From Gammaproteobacteria bacterium (GTDB lineage Bacteria; Pseudomonadota; Gammaproteobacteria; Competibacterales; Competibacteraceae), in assembly GCA_020047885.1 (NCBI GenBank), contig JAIFNF010000276.1, forward strand, positions 1 to 11,794: 11,794 bases of DNA. Reading direction: 5' to 3'. Position numbers and translations under genes: made by a program. Positions 1 through 9,309 of the stretch are shown piece by piece; position 1 is the stretch's first letter, and each line of letters begins with the position of its first letter. Under the pieces are notes generated by a model that had not been told where the DNA came from, made no database searches, and saw nothing but the letters and a program-made list of their open reading frames with translations.

Positions 1-1928
<1,928 letters not shown>

Positions 1929-1936
1929 TTAAGGCG

Positions 1937-1980
1937 TCAGGGAACCGGGACCGGTTTCAAACCTGGCACCGGAACCCTGA
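1937..1980 (+). other. Imperfect hairpin between nifJ and the DHOD-like gene
   Basis: TCAGGG (1937-1942) pairs with CCCTGA (1975-1980). After an AA/AA internal mismatch, CCGG (1945-1948) pairs with CCGG (1969-1972), and a small GGTT/AACC stem sits inside. No T-run follows, so it is not a standard intrinsic terminator. It could be an mRNA processing or stabilising element between nifJ and the next gene, or the remains of a repeat, since GGAACC-like units recur here. The function is unknown. Confidence 0.35.
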
Positions 1981-2012
1981 TCCCTGGAACCTTATTCGCA
2001 GAAGGAATGATC

Positions 2013-3014
2013 ATGGATTTAACAACCACTTACATGGGGCTGCCCCTTAAACATCCCATCGTGGCGTCGTCCTCGCCGCTATCGGGAAGTGTGGCCGGCG
2101 TCAAGCGTCTGGAAGATGCGGGAGCCTCCGCCGTCGTGCTGTTTTCACTGTTCGAGGAACAGTTAAAGCATGACAGCGCGGCGCTGGAGCATTTCATGAC
2201 GGCCGGCACGGAAAGTTTCGCCGAGTCGCTCAGCTACCTGCCGGAAATTGATGACTACACGGTCGGGCCGGATACCTATCTGGATCTGCTGCGGCGGTCG
2301 TCGGAAGCCGTGGATATCCCGGTCATCGGCAGCCTCAACGGCATCACCAATTCCGGCTGGATCGAGTATGCGCAGTTGATGCAGCAGGCGGGTGCCAAGG
2401 GCATTGAGCTGAATATCTACTACATCCCCGCCGATCTGACCACTAGTGGCCGGGCGGTTGAAGAGCGGTATATCCAGATCGTCAAGGCAGTCAAAGCCTC
2501 GGTGACGGTTCCGGTAGCGGTCAAACTCAGTCCGTTCTTCAGCGCCATCGGCTCCATGGCCAAGTCGCTCGACGACGCTGGTGCGGATGCGCTAGTGCTG
2601 TTCAACCGTTTTTATCAACCGGATTTCGATCTGGAAAAACTGGATGTGGCACCGAATCTGAATCTGAGTACGCCGGAGGAGATCCGTCTGCCACTGCTCT
2701 GGATCGCGGTGCTGTACGGGAAGTTGCGGGCGTCACTGGGCGCAACCCGGGGCGTGCATACGCCGATTGAAGTGGTGAAGTATCTGATGGCCGGCGCGGA
2801 TGCGGTGATGACCACTTCCGCCCTGCTGAAGAACGGCGTTGATTACCTGGGGACTCTGCGCACCGGTTTACAGACCTGGATGGAGATGAACCAGTATGAG
2901 TCCGTTACGCAGATGAAAGGGTCAATGAGCCAGCAGAATGTGGCGGATCCGACCGCTTTCGAACGCGCCAACTACATCAAGACGCTCGAAAGTTATAAGA
3001 GCGATTACATTTAG
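2013..3014 (+). CDS. Dihydroorotate dehydrogenase-like protein (FMN TIM barrel) paired with NifJ
   Basis: This 333-residue protein resembles the DHOD-like family often encoded beside nifJ. The start at 2013 is chosen because GAAGGA (2001-2006) lies six bases upstream. The earlier in-frame ATG at 2007 directly abuts that ribosome binding site. TIM-barrel signatures include an N-terminal GLPLKHPIVASSSPLS strand, PVIGSLNG, ELNIYY, VPVAVKLSP and, near the C-terminus, MAGADAVMTTSALL, which looks like a phosphate/flavin-binding region. In true DHODs the corresponding loop reads like NxSCPN (class 1, catalytic Cys) or NxSSPN (class 2, catalytic Ser). Here it reads LNIYYIPAD, with neither residue. 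A role in pyrimidine synthesis is therefore doubtful. An oxidoreductase function linked to NifJ is a guess from context. An intrinsic terminator lies 62 bases downstream. Confidence 0.85.
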   Translation: MDLTTTYMGLPLKHPIVASSSPLSGSVAGVKRLEDAGASAVVLFSLFEEQLKHDSAALEHFMTAGTESFAESLSYLPEIDDYTVGPDTYLDLLRRSSEAVDIPVIGSLNGITNSGWIEYAQLMQQAGAKGIELNIYYIPADLTTSGRAVEERYIQIVKAVKASVTVPVAVKLSPFFSAIGSMAKSLDDAGADALVLFNRFYQPDFDLEKLDVAPNLNLSTPEEIRLPLLWIAVLYGKLRASLGATRGVHTPIEVVKYLMAGADAVMTTSALLKNGVDYLGTLRTGLQTWMEMNQYESVTQMKGSMSQQNVADPTAFERANYIKTLESYKSDYI

Positions 3015-3076
3015 TATTCAGTTTTCTCAGGCTGTTATTCAGCTTGATTGACCTCAGCGTCGCTTGGAGGTCTTGA

Positions 3077-3107
3077 GGGGATTGCCGGGAATGCAATCCC
3101 CTTTTTT
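3077..3107 (+). terminator. Rho-independent terminator after the nifJ/DHOD-like unit
   Basis: A perfect 9-bp stem GGGGATTGC / GCAATCCCC (3077-3085 with 3093-3101) has a 7-base loop and is followed directly by six T residues (3102-3107). A second, smaller inverted repeat GACCTC / GAGGTC lies just upstream (3050-3072). The site ends the nifJ transcript and separates it from prk. Confidence 0.93.
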
Positions 3108-3215
3108 AATTCGGCTTTGTATTTCGGCTTCGTGAAGACAAACCGGTGTTTTGCTGCGCTGCAATATAAAACCGTGTATAGTCAGACCGCTTGTAGCCAG
3201 TGTTGTGGAGCGGTC

Positions 3216-4085
3216 ATGTCGAAACAGTACCCGATCATTGCCATTACCGGTTCCTCCGGGGCCGGCACCTCGACGGTGCGCGTGGCGATGGAACACATTT
3301 TTCGGCGGGACGGGATCAATGCCGTCACCGTGGAAGGCGACAGCTTTCATCGCTATGACCGTTTCGAGATGCAGCAACAAGTGGAACAGGCCTTGCGGGA
3401 TGGTCGCCATCTCAGCCACTTTGGACCTGAAGGCAACCTGTTTGACCGGCTGGAGGCGCTGTTCATGGAGTACAGCGAGCACGGAACCGGGTTAAGGCGC
3501 TACTATCTGCATGACCCGGAAGAAGCCCGATCTCGTGGCCGGGAACCGGGGATGTTCACGCCCTGGACACAACTTCCTTCAGGCACTGATCTGCTGTTCT
3601 ACGAGGGTCTGCATGGCGGGGTAGTGACCGATAAGGTGAATGTGGCCCGCTATGTGGATTTGCTGATTGGGGTCGTGCCGATTGTGAATCTGGAATGGAT
3701 TCAGAAAATCCACCGCGACACCGCCGAGCGTGGCTACAGCCCGGAAGCCGTGACGGATAATATTCTGCGGCGGATGCACGATTACACGCATCACATCGTG
3801 CCGCAATTTTCCCGCACGGACATCAACTTTCAGCGGGTACCGACGGTCGATACGTCGGATCCCTTCGCCGCTCGCGACATTCCAACGCTGGATGAGAGTT
3901 TCGTGGTCATCCGCTTTCGGGAGCCGCGCAAGACCCAGCCGGACTTTACCTACCTCCTGCACATGATCCATGATTCCTTTATGTCGCGCCGCAACACGAT
4001 TGTGGTGCCGGGCGGCAAGATGGGCTTCGCCATGGAACTCATTCTGCAACCGCTGATCGAGCAACTCATTCGCCGGGAGTATTAG
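3216..4085 (+). CDS. prk: Phosphoribulokinase, proteobacterial class I
   Basis: The enzyme phosphorylates ribulose-5-phosphate with ATP to give ribulose-1,5-bisphosphate, the Rubisco substrate in the Calvin cycle. The 289-residue length is typical of the class. The frame is open from further upstream, but GGAG at 3207-3210 with five-base spacing and the usual N-terminus MSKQYPIIAITG support a start at 3216. Visible features are a P-loop GSSGAGTST (residues 12-20), VEGDSFHRYDR with Asp42, His45 and Arg49 at the positions known from the Rhodobacter sphaeroides enzyme, and FYEGLHGG with Glu130 as the Walker B-like acid. VVPIVNLEWIQKIHRD and NFQRVPTVDTS are also strongly conserved. The protein contains no cysteine, so thiol redox control of the plant type is excluded; class I enzymes are usually activated by NADH. 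No Rubisco or other cbb gene is adjacent. E. coli-type PrkB paralogues of unknown role are the alternative, but the sequence looks closer to true PRK. Confidence 0.92.
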   Translation: MSKQYPIIAITGSSGAGTSTVRVAMEHIFRRDGINAVTVEGDSFHRYDRFEMQQQVEQALRDGRHLSHFGPEGNLFDRLEALFMEYSEHGTGLRRYYLHDPEEARSRGREPGMFTPWTQLPSGTDLLFYEGLHGGVVTDKVNVARYVDLLIGVVPIVNLEWIQKIHRDTAERGYSPEAVTDNILRRMHDYTHHIVPQFSRTDINFQRVPTVDTSDPFAARDIPTLDESFVVIRFREPRKTQPDFTYLLHMIHDSFMSRRNTIVVPGGKMGFAMELILQPLIEQLIRREY

Positions 4086-4168
4086 AACGGTTCTTAGGCG
4101 TCCATGCGCCGGGTTAATTACCGGTACAATGCGCAGCACCGGATGCCTGTAGAGAAACGAGCCGCTTC

Positions 4169-7132
4169 ATGCTTCAACCGCCTGCCCTCCAACTGCTTTC
4201 CACTGCGCTGATCCCGCCGATGCGCCCGCGTACCCTGCCCTCTGCGCTGGCGGATCGTTATCGGGTGTTGCGGGATTTGCACGCCCAGAGCACCCAAACC
4301 GAGGTGTTGCTGGTGGAATCGCTAATGGTGCCGGGACAGCAAGCGGTCGTCCGACTCTACCATCCCGGGATTCAGCCCAAAAGCGAGATTTTGCGGTGGA
4401 TTGGAACCGAGGCGCCGCAGCACGTCGCGCAATTGCTGGAATACGGGAATGTGGATGGCGTCGGGTATGAGTTGCTGGAATATGCCGAGCACGGTTCATT
4501 GCGTGAGTGGATGGCGGCGGGAGCCTTGGCGGAGGTTGATGCCTGGGAGTTATTGACGGAACTCGGTGGTGCGCTGGCAGAATTGCATGGGCGCCCTATT
4601 TTGCATGGCAATCTGAAACCGGAAAATATCCTGATCCGACGTCGGCAACCCTTGCAACTGGCGCTGACCGATTTCAGCATCGCTTCCCTGGCGGAGACAA
4701 CCCACGGTTTTGCGACGGGTCGCGGCGTGCCGTACACCGCTCCGGAAATGGCCACCGGCGTGGCCGGCAAGGCGGCTGATTACTGGTCGCTGGGGATGAT
4801 CCTGCTGGAAGCTTTGACCGGGCGACCGCCCTTCGCCGGGTTATCGGGGATCGTGATTCGCTATCAATTACGGGTGCGGCCGGTTCCTGTAGATGAGGTG
4901 ATGGAGCCGTGGCGCATGCTGTGTCGCGGCCTGTTGCTGCGCGATCCATCGCAGCGGTGGGGCGCTGCCGAGATTCGTCGCTGGCTGGCGGGTGAACGTG
5001 AAGTATGTTTACCCTTCGATGCGCCACAGCCCGAAGCGGTCACCTTCCGCCCCGGACGCTTTTATCGCTTGGTCGGGGTCGAGTGTCGGTCGCCTCGTGA
5101 GTTGGCAGCGCAAATGGCCGGTCATTGGGAGGAAGCCTGTGAGGCGTTGACGAAGGGGACTCTCGGCGACTGGCTGCGTGGTTTAGGCGAGCAAGCCGTG
5201 GGGCGAGCGGCGTTGGAAGTCTTGGATGCCGACGGTATGCCGCCCGACGAACGCCTGGTGCGGTTGCTGGCGCATCTGGCACCGGATTTGCCGCCGCGGT
5301 GGAAACACTGGAGTTTAGCGGCTCATGACTTGGCGGCGACCGCGCAAGCCGCCCGGGATGACGATGCCGCCAGTCGCGCGCTGTTGTTGGAACTGTATCA
5401 GGGTCAACCGGATGTGCTGGGCGTTTATGCCGCTGCCGGTAATGCCGAGTGCCAGTGGTTACAGGCCGCCTGGCGGTCGGCAGCGGCGGATTACGAGCGC
5501 GTTTGGCAAACGGCGCGAGCCTACGGTCTGCCGGTGGCGAAATCGCCGCCAGACTGGGCCGCAACGCTGTCCGAGCTGTTGCTGGCGGTGACCTCGCCGA
5601 CGTTTCAGAACCGGATTCAGGTTGAGGTGCAAAACCTGGCGCGGGAGATTGATCCCCATCCTGCCTGGCTGGACAGTTTACTCAATGCAGCGGCGCACAG
5701 TGGGGGCGCTCTGGCCTTGCGGACGATATTGCGCTGGTTGCCCATGGTGACCGAAATCCAGCACTACACCACCCCCCGTCTGGAAGCGCTCTTGCAGGAA
5801 TTCGCCATTCTGCACCGCAGCCCGGACTTCATGGAAGCGCTGAACCGCTTTGATCAAAATCTGCAAGGCGGCGTTTATGACAGCCCCCAAGCGGTAGCGC
5901 GGGCGATCGAGGTTTTACGGCAGGATGCCGGGGCGCTGGCGGCGGTCTTGCGACAATACTATGCCCTGTCGGAACGGACCGCCGTCAATAGCGCCGCCAG
6001 CCTGATCTTACAGCGCTGGCAACCGCGTCTCGCCGCACCCCGCTATGTGGATACGGAGCGCTTGCGTCAGGAACTGGCGCAGCCACAGCGCTGGCGAATC
6101 AGCATCGATGGTTGGGAACGCCCCGCGGCCTCGGCATGGCGCTGGGAGCATGAGAGTCTCTGCTGGCCCAGCAAGCCCTCGGGTAAAGTGGTCGTGGCGT
6201 TCAGCCCGGATGGGCGATGGCTAGTCAGTGGCGGCGGCGATCGGGCAGTGCGGCTGTGGCGGGTCGAGACGCAGCAGTGTATCTCCACGCTCCAGGGACA
6301 TAGCGGGAGCATTAGCGCCGTCGCCTTCAGTGCGGATGGGCGGTGGCTGGCCAGTAGCGGTGACCGCACCGTGCGATTGTGGCAGGTCAACAGCGGGCAG
6401 TGCAAAGCGACGTTGCGCGGGCATATCGGTATGGTGAGCGCGGTGGCGTTCAGTCCGGATGGGCGGTGGCTGGTCAGTGGTAGCGCCGATCGTATGGTGC
6501 GGCTGTGGCGGGTTGATAATGGGTTGTGTGTGGCGACTTTGCAAGGACATACGGGAGTGGTTAATGCGGTCGCGTTCAGTCCGGACGGGCAAGCGTTGGC
6601 CAGCGGTAGCGCTGATCGCACCGTGCGGTTGTGGCGGATTGAGGGTAACCAATGTGTCGCGGTGTTGCCAGGACGCACGGGCCGGGTGACCGCCGTGGCC
6701 TTCAGCCCGGATGGGCGGTGGCTGGCCAGCGGCAGCGGGAGCTTTTCCGAGCGGCGGTGCGATGATGACGCCGTGCGATTATGGCGAGTGGAGAACCGGC
6801 AATGTGTCGTCGCCTTTCCCGGCCATACCGGAAGTGTCAACGCGGTGACATTCAGTCCGGATGGGCGATTCATCGCCAGTGGCAGCAGCGATCACACCAT
6901 TCGACTCTGGCGGGTGGAGAACCGGCAGTGCGCCGCCACCTTGCCAGATCGTGGCGGGGAGGTGACCGGCGTCGCCTTCAGTCCCGATGGCCGGCGCTTG
7001 GCCAGTGGTTGCGAAGACGGACTGGTGCTGTGGAATTACCGCCAGACGACCACCGTTGAGATGACGCTCGACGAGCTGATTGCCTGGGAGAAGGCGCGAG
7101 TCGGGCAATATAGCGCTATCCAGCCGGTGTAG
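4169..7132 (+). CDS. Ser/Thr kinase-like (probable pseudokinase) protein with C-terminal WD40 propeller
   Basis: This is a 987-residue soluble protein with no membrane segment or signal peptide that I can see. Residues about 31-276 form a Hanks-type kinase fold, with YELLEY as the hinge, HGNLKPEN as the catalytic loop, a DFS metal site (Asp168), APE (191-193) and DYWSLGMILLE. Key catalytic residues are missing. There is no GxGxxG loop, the VAIK lysine is Arg62, and the HRD aspartate is Asn148. Residues about 290-671 match no domain I recognise and look helical, Ala/Leu-rich and Trp-containing; one stretch (about 308-335) reads ELAAQMAGHWEEA and then L-x-x-G-x-L-x-x-WL. Residues 672-955 form seven WD40 repeats, enough for one closed propeller. 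The start is uncertain: no strong ribosome binding site precedes 4169, and an in-frame ATG at 4220 is an alternative. It may act as a scaffold or sensor, but no partner can be named. Confidence 0.85.
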   Translation: MLQPPALQLLSTALIPPMRPRTLPSALADRYRVLRDLHAQSTQTEVLLVESLMVPGQQAVVRLYHPGIQPKSEILRWIGTEAPQHVAQLLEYGNVDGVGYELLEYAEHGSLREWMAAGALAEVDAWELLTELGGALAELHGRPILHGNLKPENILIRRRQPLQLALTDFSIASLAETTHGFATGRGVPYTAPEMATGVAGKAADYWSLGMILLEALTGRPPFAGLSGIVIRYQLRVRPVPVDEVMEPWRMLCRGLLLRDPSQRWGAAEIRRWLAGEREVCLPFDAPQPEAVTFRPGRFYRLVGVECRSPRELAAQMAGHWEEACEALTKGTLGDWLRGLGEQAVGRAALEVLDADGMPPDERLVRLLAHLAPDLPPRWKHWSLAAHDLAATAQAARDDDAASRALLLELYQGQPDVLGVYAAAGNAECQWLQAAWRSAAADYERVWQTARAYGLPVAKSPPDWAATLSELLLAVTSPTFQNRIQVEVQNLAREIDPHPAWLDSLLNAAAHSGGALALRTILRWLPMVTEIQHYTTPRLEALLQEFAILHRSPDFMEALNRFDQNLQGGVYDSPQAVARAIEVLRQDAGALAAVLRQYYALSERTAVNSAASLILQRWQPRLAAPRYVDTERLRQELAQPQRWRISIDGWERPAASAWRWEHESLCWPSKPSGKVVVAFSPDGRWLVSGGGDRAVRLWRVETQQCISTLQGHSGSISAVAFSADGRWLASSGDRTVRLWQVNSGQCKATLRGHIGMVSAVAFSPDGRWLVSGSADRMVRLWRVDNGLCVATLQGHTGVVNAVAFSPDGQALASGSADRTVRLWRIEGNQCVAVLPGRTGRVTAVAFSPDGRWLASGSGSFSERRCDDDAVRLWRVENRQCVVAFPGHTGSVNAVTFSPDGRFIASGSSDHTIRLWRVENRQCAATLPDRGGEVTGVAFSPDGRRLASGCEDGLVLWNYRQTTTVEMTLDELIAWEKARVGQYSAIQPV
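6182..7033 (+). repeat. Seven tandem WD40 repeats (about 126-bp period) within the kinase-like gene
   Basis: The FSPDG-type codons recur at 6200, 6326, 6449, 6575, 6701, 6851 and 6977. The spacing is 126 bp, except for one 123-bp unit (blade 2 is one codon short) and one 150-bp unit (blade 5). Each unit reads roughly AVAFSPDGRWLASGSxDRTVRLWRV. Blade 5 has an extra eight residues around SFSERRCDDD before its VRLW. The units are strikingly similar at DNA level, suggesting recent duplication or gene conversion. The number seven fits a single beta-propeller. Confidence 0.9.
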
Positions 7133-7203
7133 CGGTATGGATAGCGGCCCCGTCGGTTAACCTGAGTAGCCGACCTCCCGAACCACCCCGGCGCTGTGCG
7201 CTA

Positions 7204-7225
7204 CCCCTCCTTTGTCAAGGAGGGG
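7204..7225 (+). other. Perfect 9-bp palindromic hairpin after the WD40 gene
   Basis: CCCCTCCTT (7204-7212) pairs exactly with AAGGAGGGG (7217-7225) across a 4-base loop. It is followed by AATTC rather than a T-run, so it is at best a weak terminator for the upstream gene. It may instead be a dispersed REP-like intergenic palindrome. The rest of 7133-7292 holds only weaker dyads (GTCGG/CCGAC at 7152-7174 and GATGATCATC at 7239-7248) and no convincing gene. Confidence 0.55.
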
Positions 7226-7292
7226 AATTCGGAAGTCCGATGATCATCAGGAAAGGCGGTATGATCCCCTTGACCTAAACAATCAAACAGTT

Positions 7293-7308
7293 TGTGGCGT
7301 TACCGACA
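7293..7308 (+). promoter_or_regulatory. NifA upstream activator site 1 for nifB (TGT-N10-ACA)
   Basis: TGT at 7293-7295 and ACA at 7306-7308 are separated by exactly ten bases, the NifA-binding consensus. The site lies about 97 bases before the GG of the sigma-54 promoter and 32 bases (about three helical turns) before the second site, so both should face the same side of the DNA. Confidence 0.85.
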
Positions 7309-7324
7309 ATTCCCACCGCCCGAC

Positions 7325-7340
7325 TGTGGCAAAGTTCACA
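7325..7340 (+). promoter_or_regulatory. NifA upstream activator site 2 for nifB (TGT-N10-ACA)
   Basis: TGT at 7325-7327 and ACA at 7338-7340 have exactly ten bases between them. The site begins about 80 bases before the promoter GG, a normal distance for NifA acting through a DNA loop. Together with site 1 it makes nifA-dependent expression of the nifB operon very likely. Confidence 0.85.
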
Positions 7341-7373
7341 TCCCCCGTTCTAGCCTCGAAAAAAAGTCATAAC

Positions 7374-7386
7374 TAACAAATTATTA
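7374..7386 (+). promoter_or_regulatory. IHF-like bending site in the nifB promoter
   Basis: The bases TAACAA-N4-TTA match the IHF consensus WATCAA-N4-TTR at all but one position. They lie in an AT-rich stretch between the activator sites and the -24/-12 element, where IHF bends DNA in known nif promoters. The position supports the call more than the motif does. Confidence 0.6.
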
Positions 7387-7403
7387 AATAGGTTTCCATA
7401 GTC

Positions 7404-7419
7404 AGGCACAGTCCTTGCT
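7404..7419 (+). promoter_or_regulatory. Sigma-54 (-24/-12) promoter of nifB
   Basis: The element reads AGGCAC-N5-TTGCT, with GG at 7405-7406 and GC at 7417-7418 separated by exactly ten bases. Transcription should begin about 12 bases further on, near 7430. This lies downstream of the TTG at 7415 that opens the longest reading frame, so nifB must start later, at 7469. Confidence 0.9.
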
Positions 7420-7468
7420 TAAAGTGCATTACTACCCGATCCCGGCCGTGACTTTGGGGAAACCGCAG

Positions 7469-8923
7469 ATGGAACCGATAAGCCTCACAACCACCGCTGG
7501 CGCCGTGCCCGCGCTTCACCCCTGCTATTCCGAGCAGGCGCACCGGCACTTCGCCCGCCTGCATCTCGCTGTGGCTCCGAAGTGCAACATTCAATGTCAT
7601 TACTGCAACCGCAAGCACGATTGCGCCAACGAATCCCGTCCCGGTGTCGTCTCCGAGCTGCTGACCCCGGAACAAGCCGTGCAAAAAACCCTGGCCGTTG
7701 GTTCCGCCATTCCGCATCTAGCCGTCGTGGGCATTGCTGGACCGGGCGATCCGCTGGCCAATCCCGAAGCGGTGTTCGCGGTGTTCCGTGAACTCACTCA
7801 AAAAGCTCCGGATCTGACCTTGTGCCTGTCCACCAACGGCCTGGCGCTTCCGGATCATATCGACGAACTATGCCGGCACCATGTCGGCCATGTCACGATC
7901 ACCATTAACTGCATTGATCCCGACATCGGTGCGCAAATCTACCCCTGGATTCAATGGCAAGGTCGCCGACTGCGCGGGCGGGAAGCGGCCGAGGTGCTGA
8001 TTGCCCGTCAGTTGCAGGGACTCGATCTGTTGGTCGCACGCGGGGTGCTGGTCAAAATCAATTCGGTGCTCATCCCCGGCGTCAACGATCAACACCTGGT
8101 GGAAGTTAATCGAGTCGTCAAGGCCAAGGGCGCGTTTTTGCACAACATCGTGCCGCTGATTTCCCGCCCGGAACACGGCACGCATTACGGCAAAACGGGG
8201 CAGCGCGAACCGACTGACGCCGAACTAGTGGCGCTGCGGGATGTTTGCGCTGGAGAGGACGGCGAAACCGGGGTAATGAAGCATTGCCAGCAATGCCGCG
8301 CCGATGCCGTGGGTCTGCTGGGTCAAGATCGGGGTGCTGAATTCACCTTGGAAAAAGTCGCCGCAATGCCGGTCGACTGGGAAGCCGCCATCGTCAAACG
8401 GACGGCAGTACGCGCGGCCGTCGAACAACGACTGGCGATGCAAGCCCGGTTTCTCCAATCAGCCACCACGCGCCCCTCCGCCAACGTTCGCCATCTGCCC
8501 ACTCCCGCAATCCCGACCTTGCGGGTCGCTATTGGCAGCACCGATGGCCAAACTATCGACGCCCATTTCGGCCATCTCCGCGAATTCCTGATCTACGACA
8601 TTTCACCCCACGGGGCGCAGTACGTGGAACGTCGTCCCGTCAACAACCGCTATTGCAGCGGCCCGACGACCTGCGGCGATGGGAATGCCACGCTGCCCGA
8701 TGCTATTCAAGCGTTGCAGGATTGCCCGGTGCTGCTGTGTGCCCGGATCGGCTTTGAGCCGTGGCGTTCGTTGCAAGAGGCCGGCATTCAGCCCAACAGC
8801 GAACATGCTCTGCAATCCATCACCGAGGCTTTATCGGCGGTTTATCAGGAATGGCAGAAGAGCGGGCGGTTCAACACGACGCCGGCTAACGTCCGTTCCA
8901 TAGCACACAGTCGGGTCGCCTGA
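7469..8923 (+). CDS. nifB: NifB, radical SAM FeMo-cofactor precursor (NifB-co) synthase
   Basis: NifB fuses [4Fe-4S] clusters and inserts the central carbide and a sulfur to make NifB-co, the core precursor of FeMo-co. The 484-residue protein starts at ATG 7469, with GGGGA at 7456-7460 (eight-base spacing); the longer TTG start at 7415 lies inside the promoter. The family motif HPCYSEQAHRHFARLHLAVAP leads into the radical SAM motif CNIQCHYC (Cys39, Cys43, Cys46), followed by Cys52. GIAGPGDPLANP and STNG are family SAM-binding signatures. HCQQCRADAVG (Cys273, Cys276) is the usual accessory cluster site. Residues about 351-465 form a NifX/NafY-like cofactor-binding domain, with IGSTDGQTIDAHFGH and YCSGPTTCGDG. 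It is the first gene of a probable nifB-fdx-fesII-nifQ operon under NifA/sigma-54 control. Confidence 0.97.
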   Translation: MEPISLTTTAGAVPALHPCYSEQAHRHFARLHLAVAPKCNIQCHYCNRKHDCANESRPGVVSELLTPEQAVQKTLAVGSAIPHLAVVGIAGPGDPLANPEAVFAVFRELTQKAPDLTLCLSTNGLALPDHIDELCRHHVGHVTITINCIDPDIGAQIYPWIQWQGRRLRGREAAEVLIARQLQGLDLLVARGVLVKINSVLIPGVNDQHLVEVNRVVKAKGAFLHNIVPLISRPEHGTHYGKTGQREPTDAELVALRDVCAGEDGETGVMKHCQQCRADAVGLLGQDRGAEFTLEKVAAMPVDWEAAIVKRTAVRAAVEQRLAMQARFLQSATTRPSANVRHLPTPAIPTLRVAIGSTDGQTIDAHFGHLREFLIYDISPHGAQYVERRPVNNRYCSGPTTCGDGNATLPDAIQALQDCPVLLCARIGFEPWRSLQEAGIQPNSEHALQSITEALSAVYQEWQKSGRFNTTPANVRSIAHSRVA

Positions 8924-8939
8924 CCGCTGACTGTACTGA

Positions 8940-9266
<327 letters not shown>

Positions 9267-9309
9267 CCCTAATCCCCCACGACTCAATACGTTTCCAGGA
9301 GACTCGCTG

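Noticed and set aside
3151..3182. Possible sigma-70 promoter for prk (TTGCTG and TATAGT)
   Set aside because: The spacing is 20 bases and no better -35 is found, so I would not annotate it without a mapped start.
3048..3215. Upstream extension of prk
   Set aside because: It would run through the intrinsic terminator and is unlike PRK N-termini. ATG 3216 has a ribosome binding site.
4084..4094. AGAAC-G-GTTCT dyad after prk as a terminator
   Set aside because: The arms are separated by a single base, so an RNA hairpin cannot form well, and no T-run follows.
4125..4130. TACAAT as a -10 box for the kinase-like gene
   Set aside because: No acceptable -35 lies at 16-18 bases, and short AT-rich hexamers occur by chance.
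6067..6873. Long open frames on the minus strand across the WD40 region
   Set aside because: They mirror the repeated, GC-rich codons of the WD40 blades and their translation is low-complexity, so they are shadows of the + strand gene.
6182..7033. CRISPR array or transposon repeats
   Set aside because: The periodic units are in-frame WD40 codons without unrelated spacers.
7239..7248. GATGATCATC palindrome as an operator
   Set aside because: A single 10-bp palindrome without a second site or known consensus is weak evidence.
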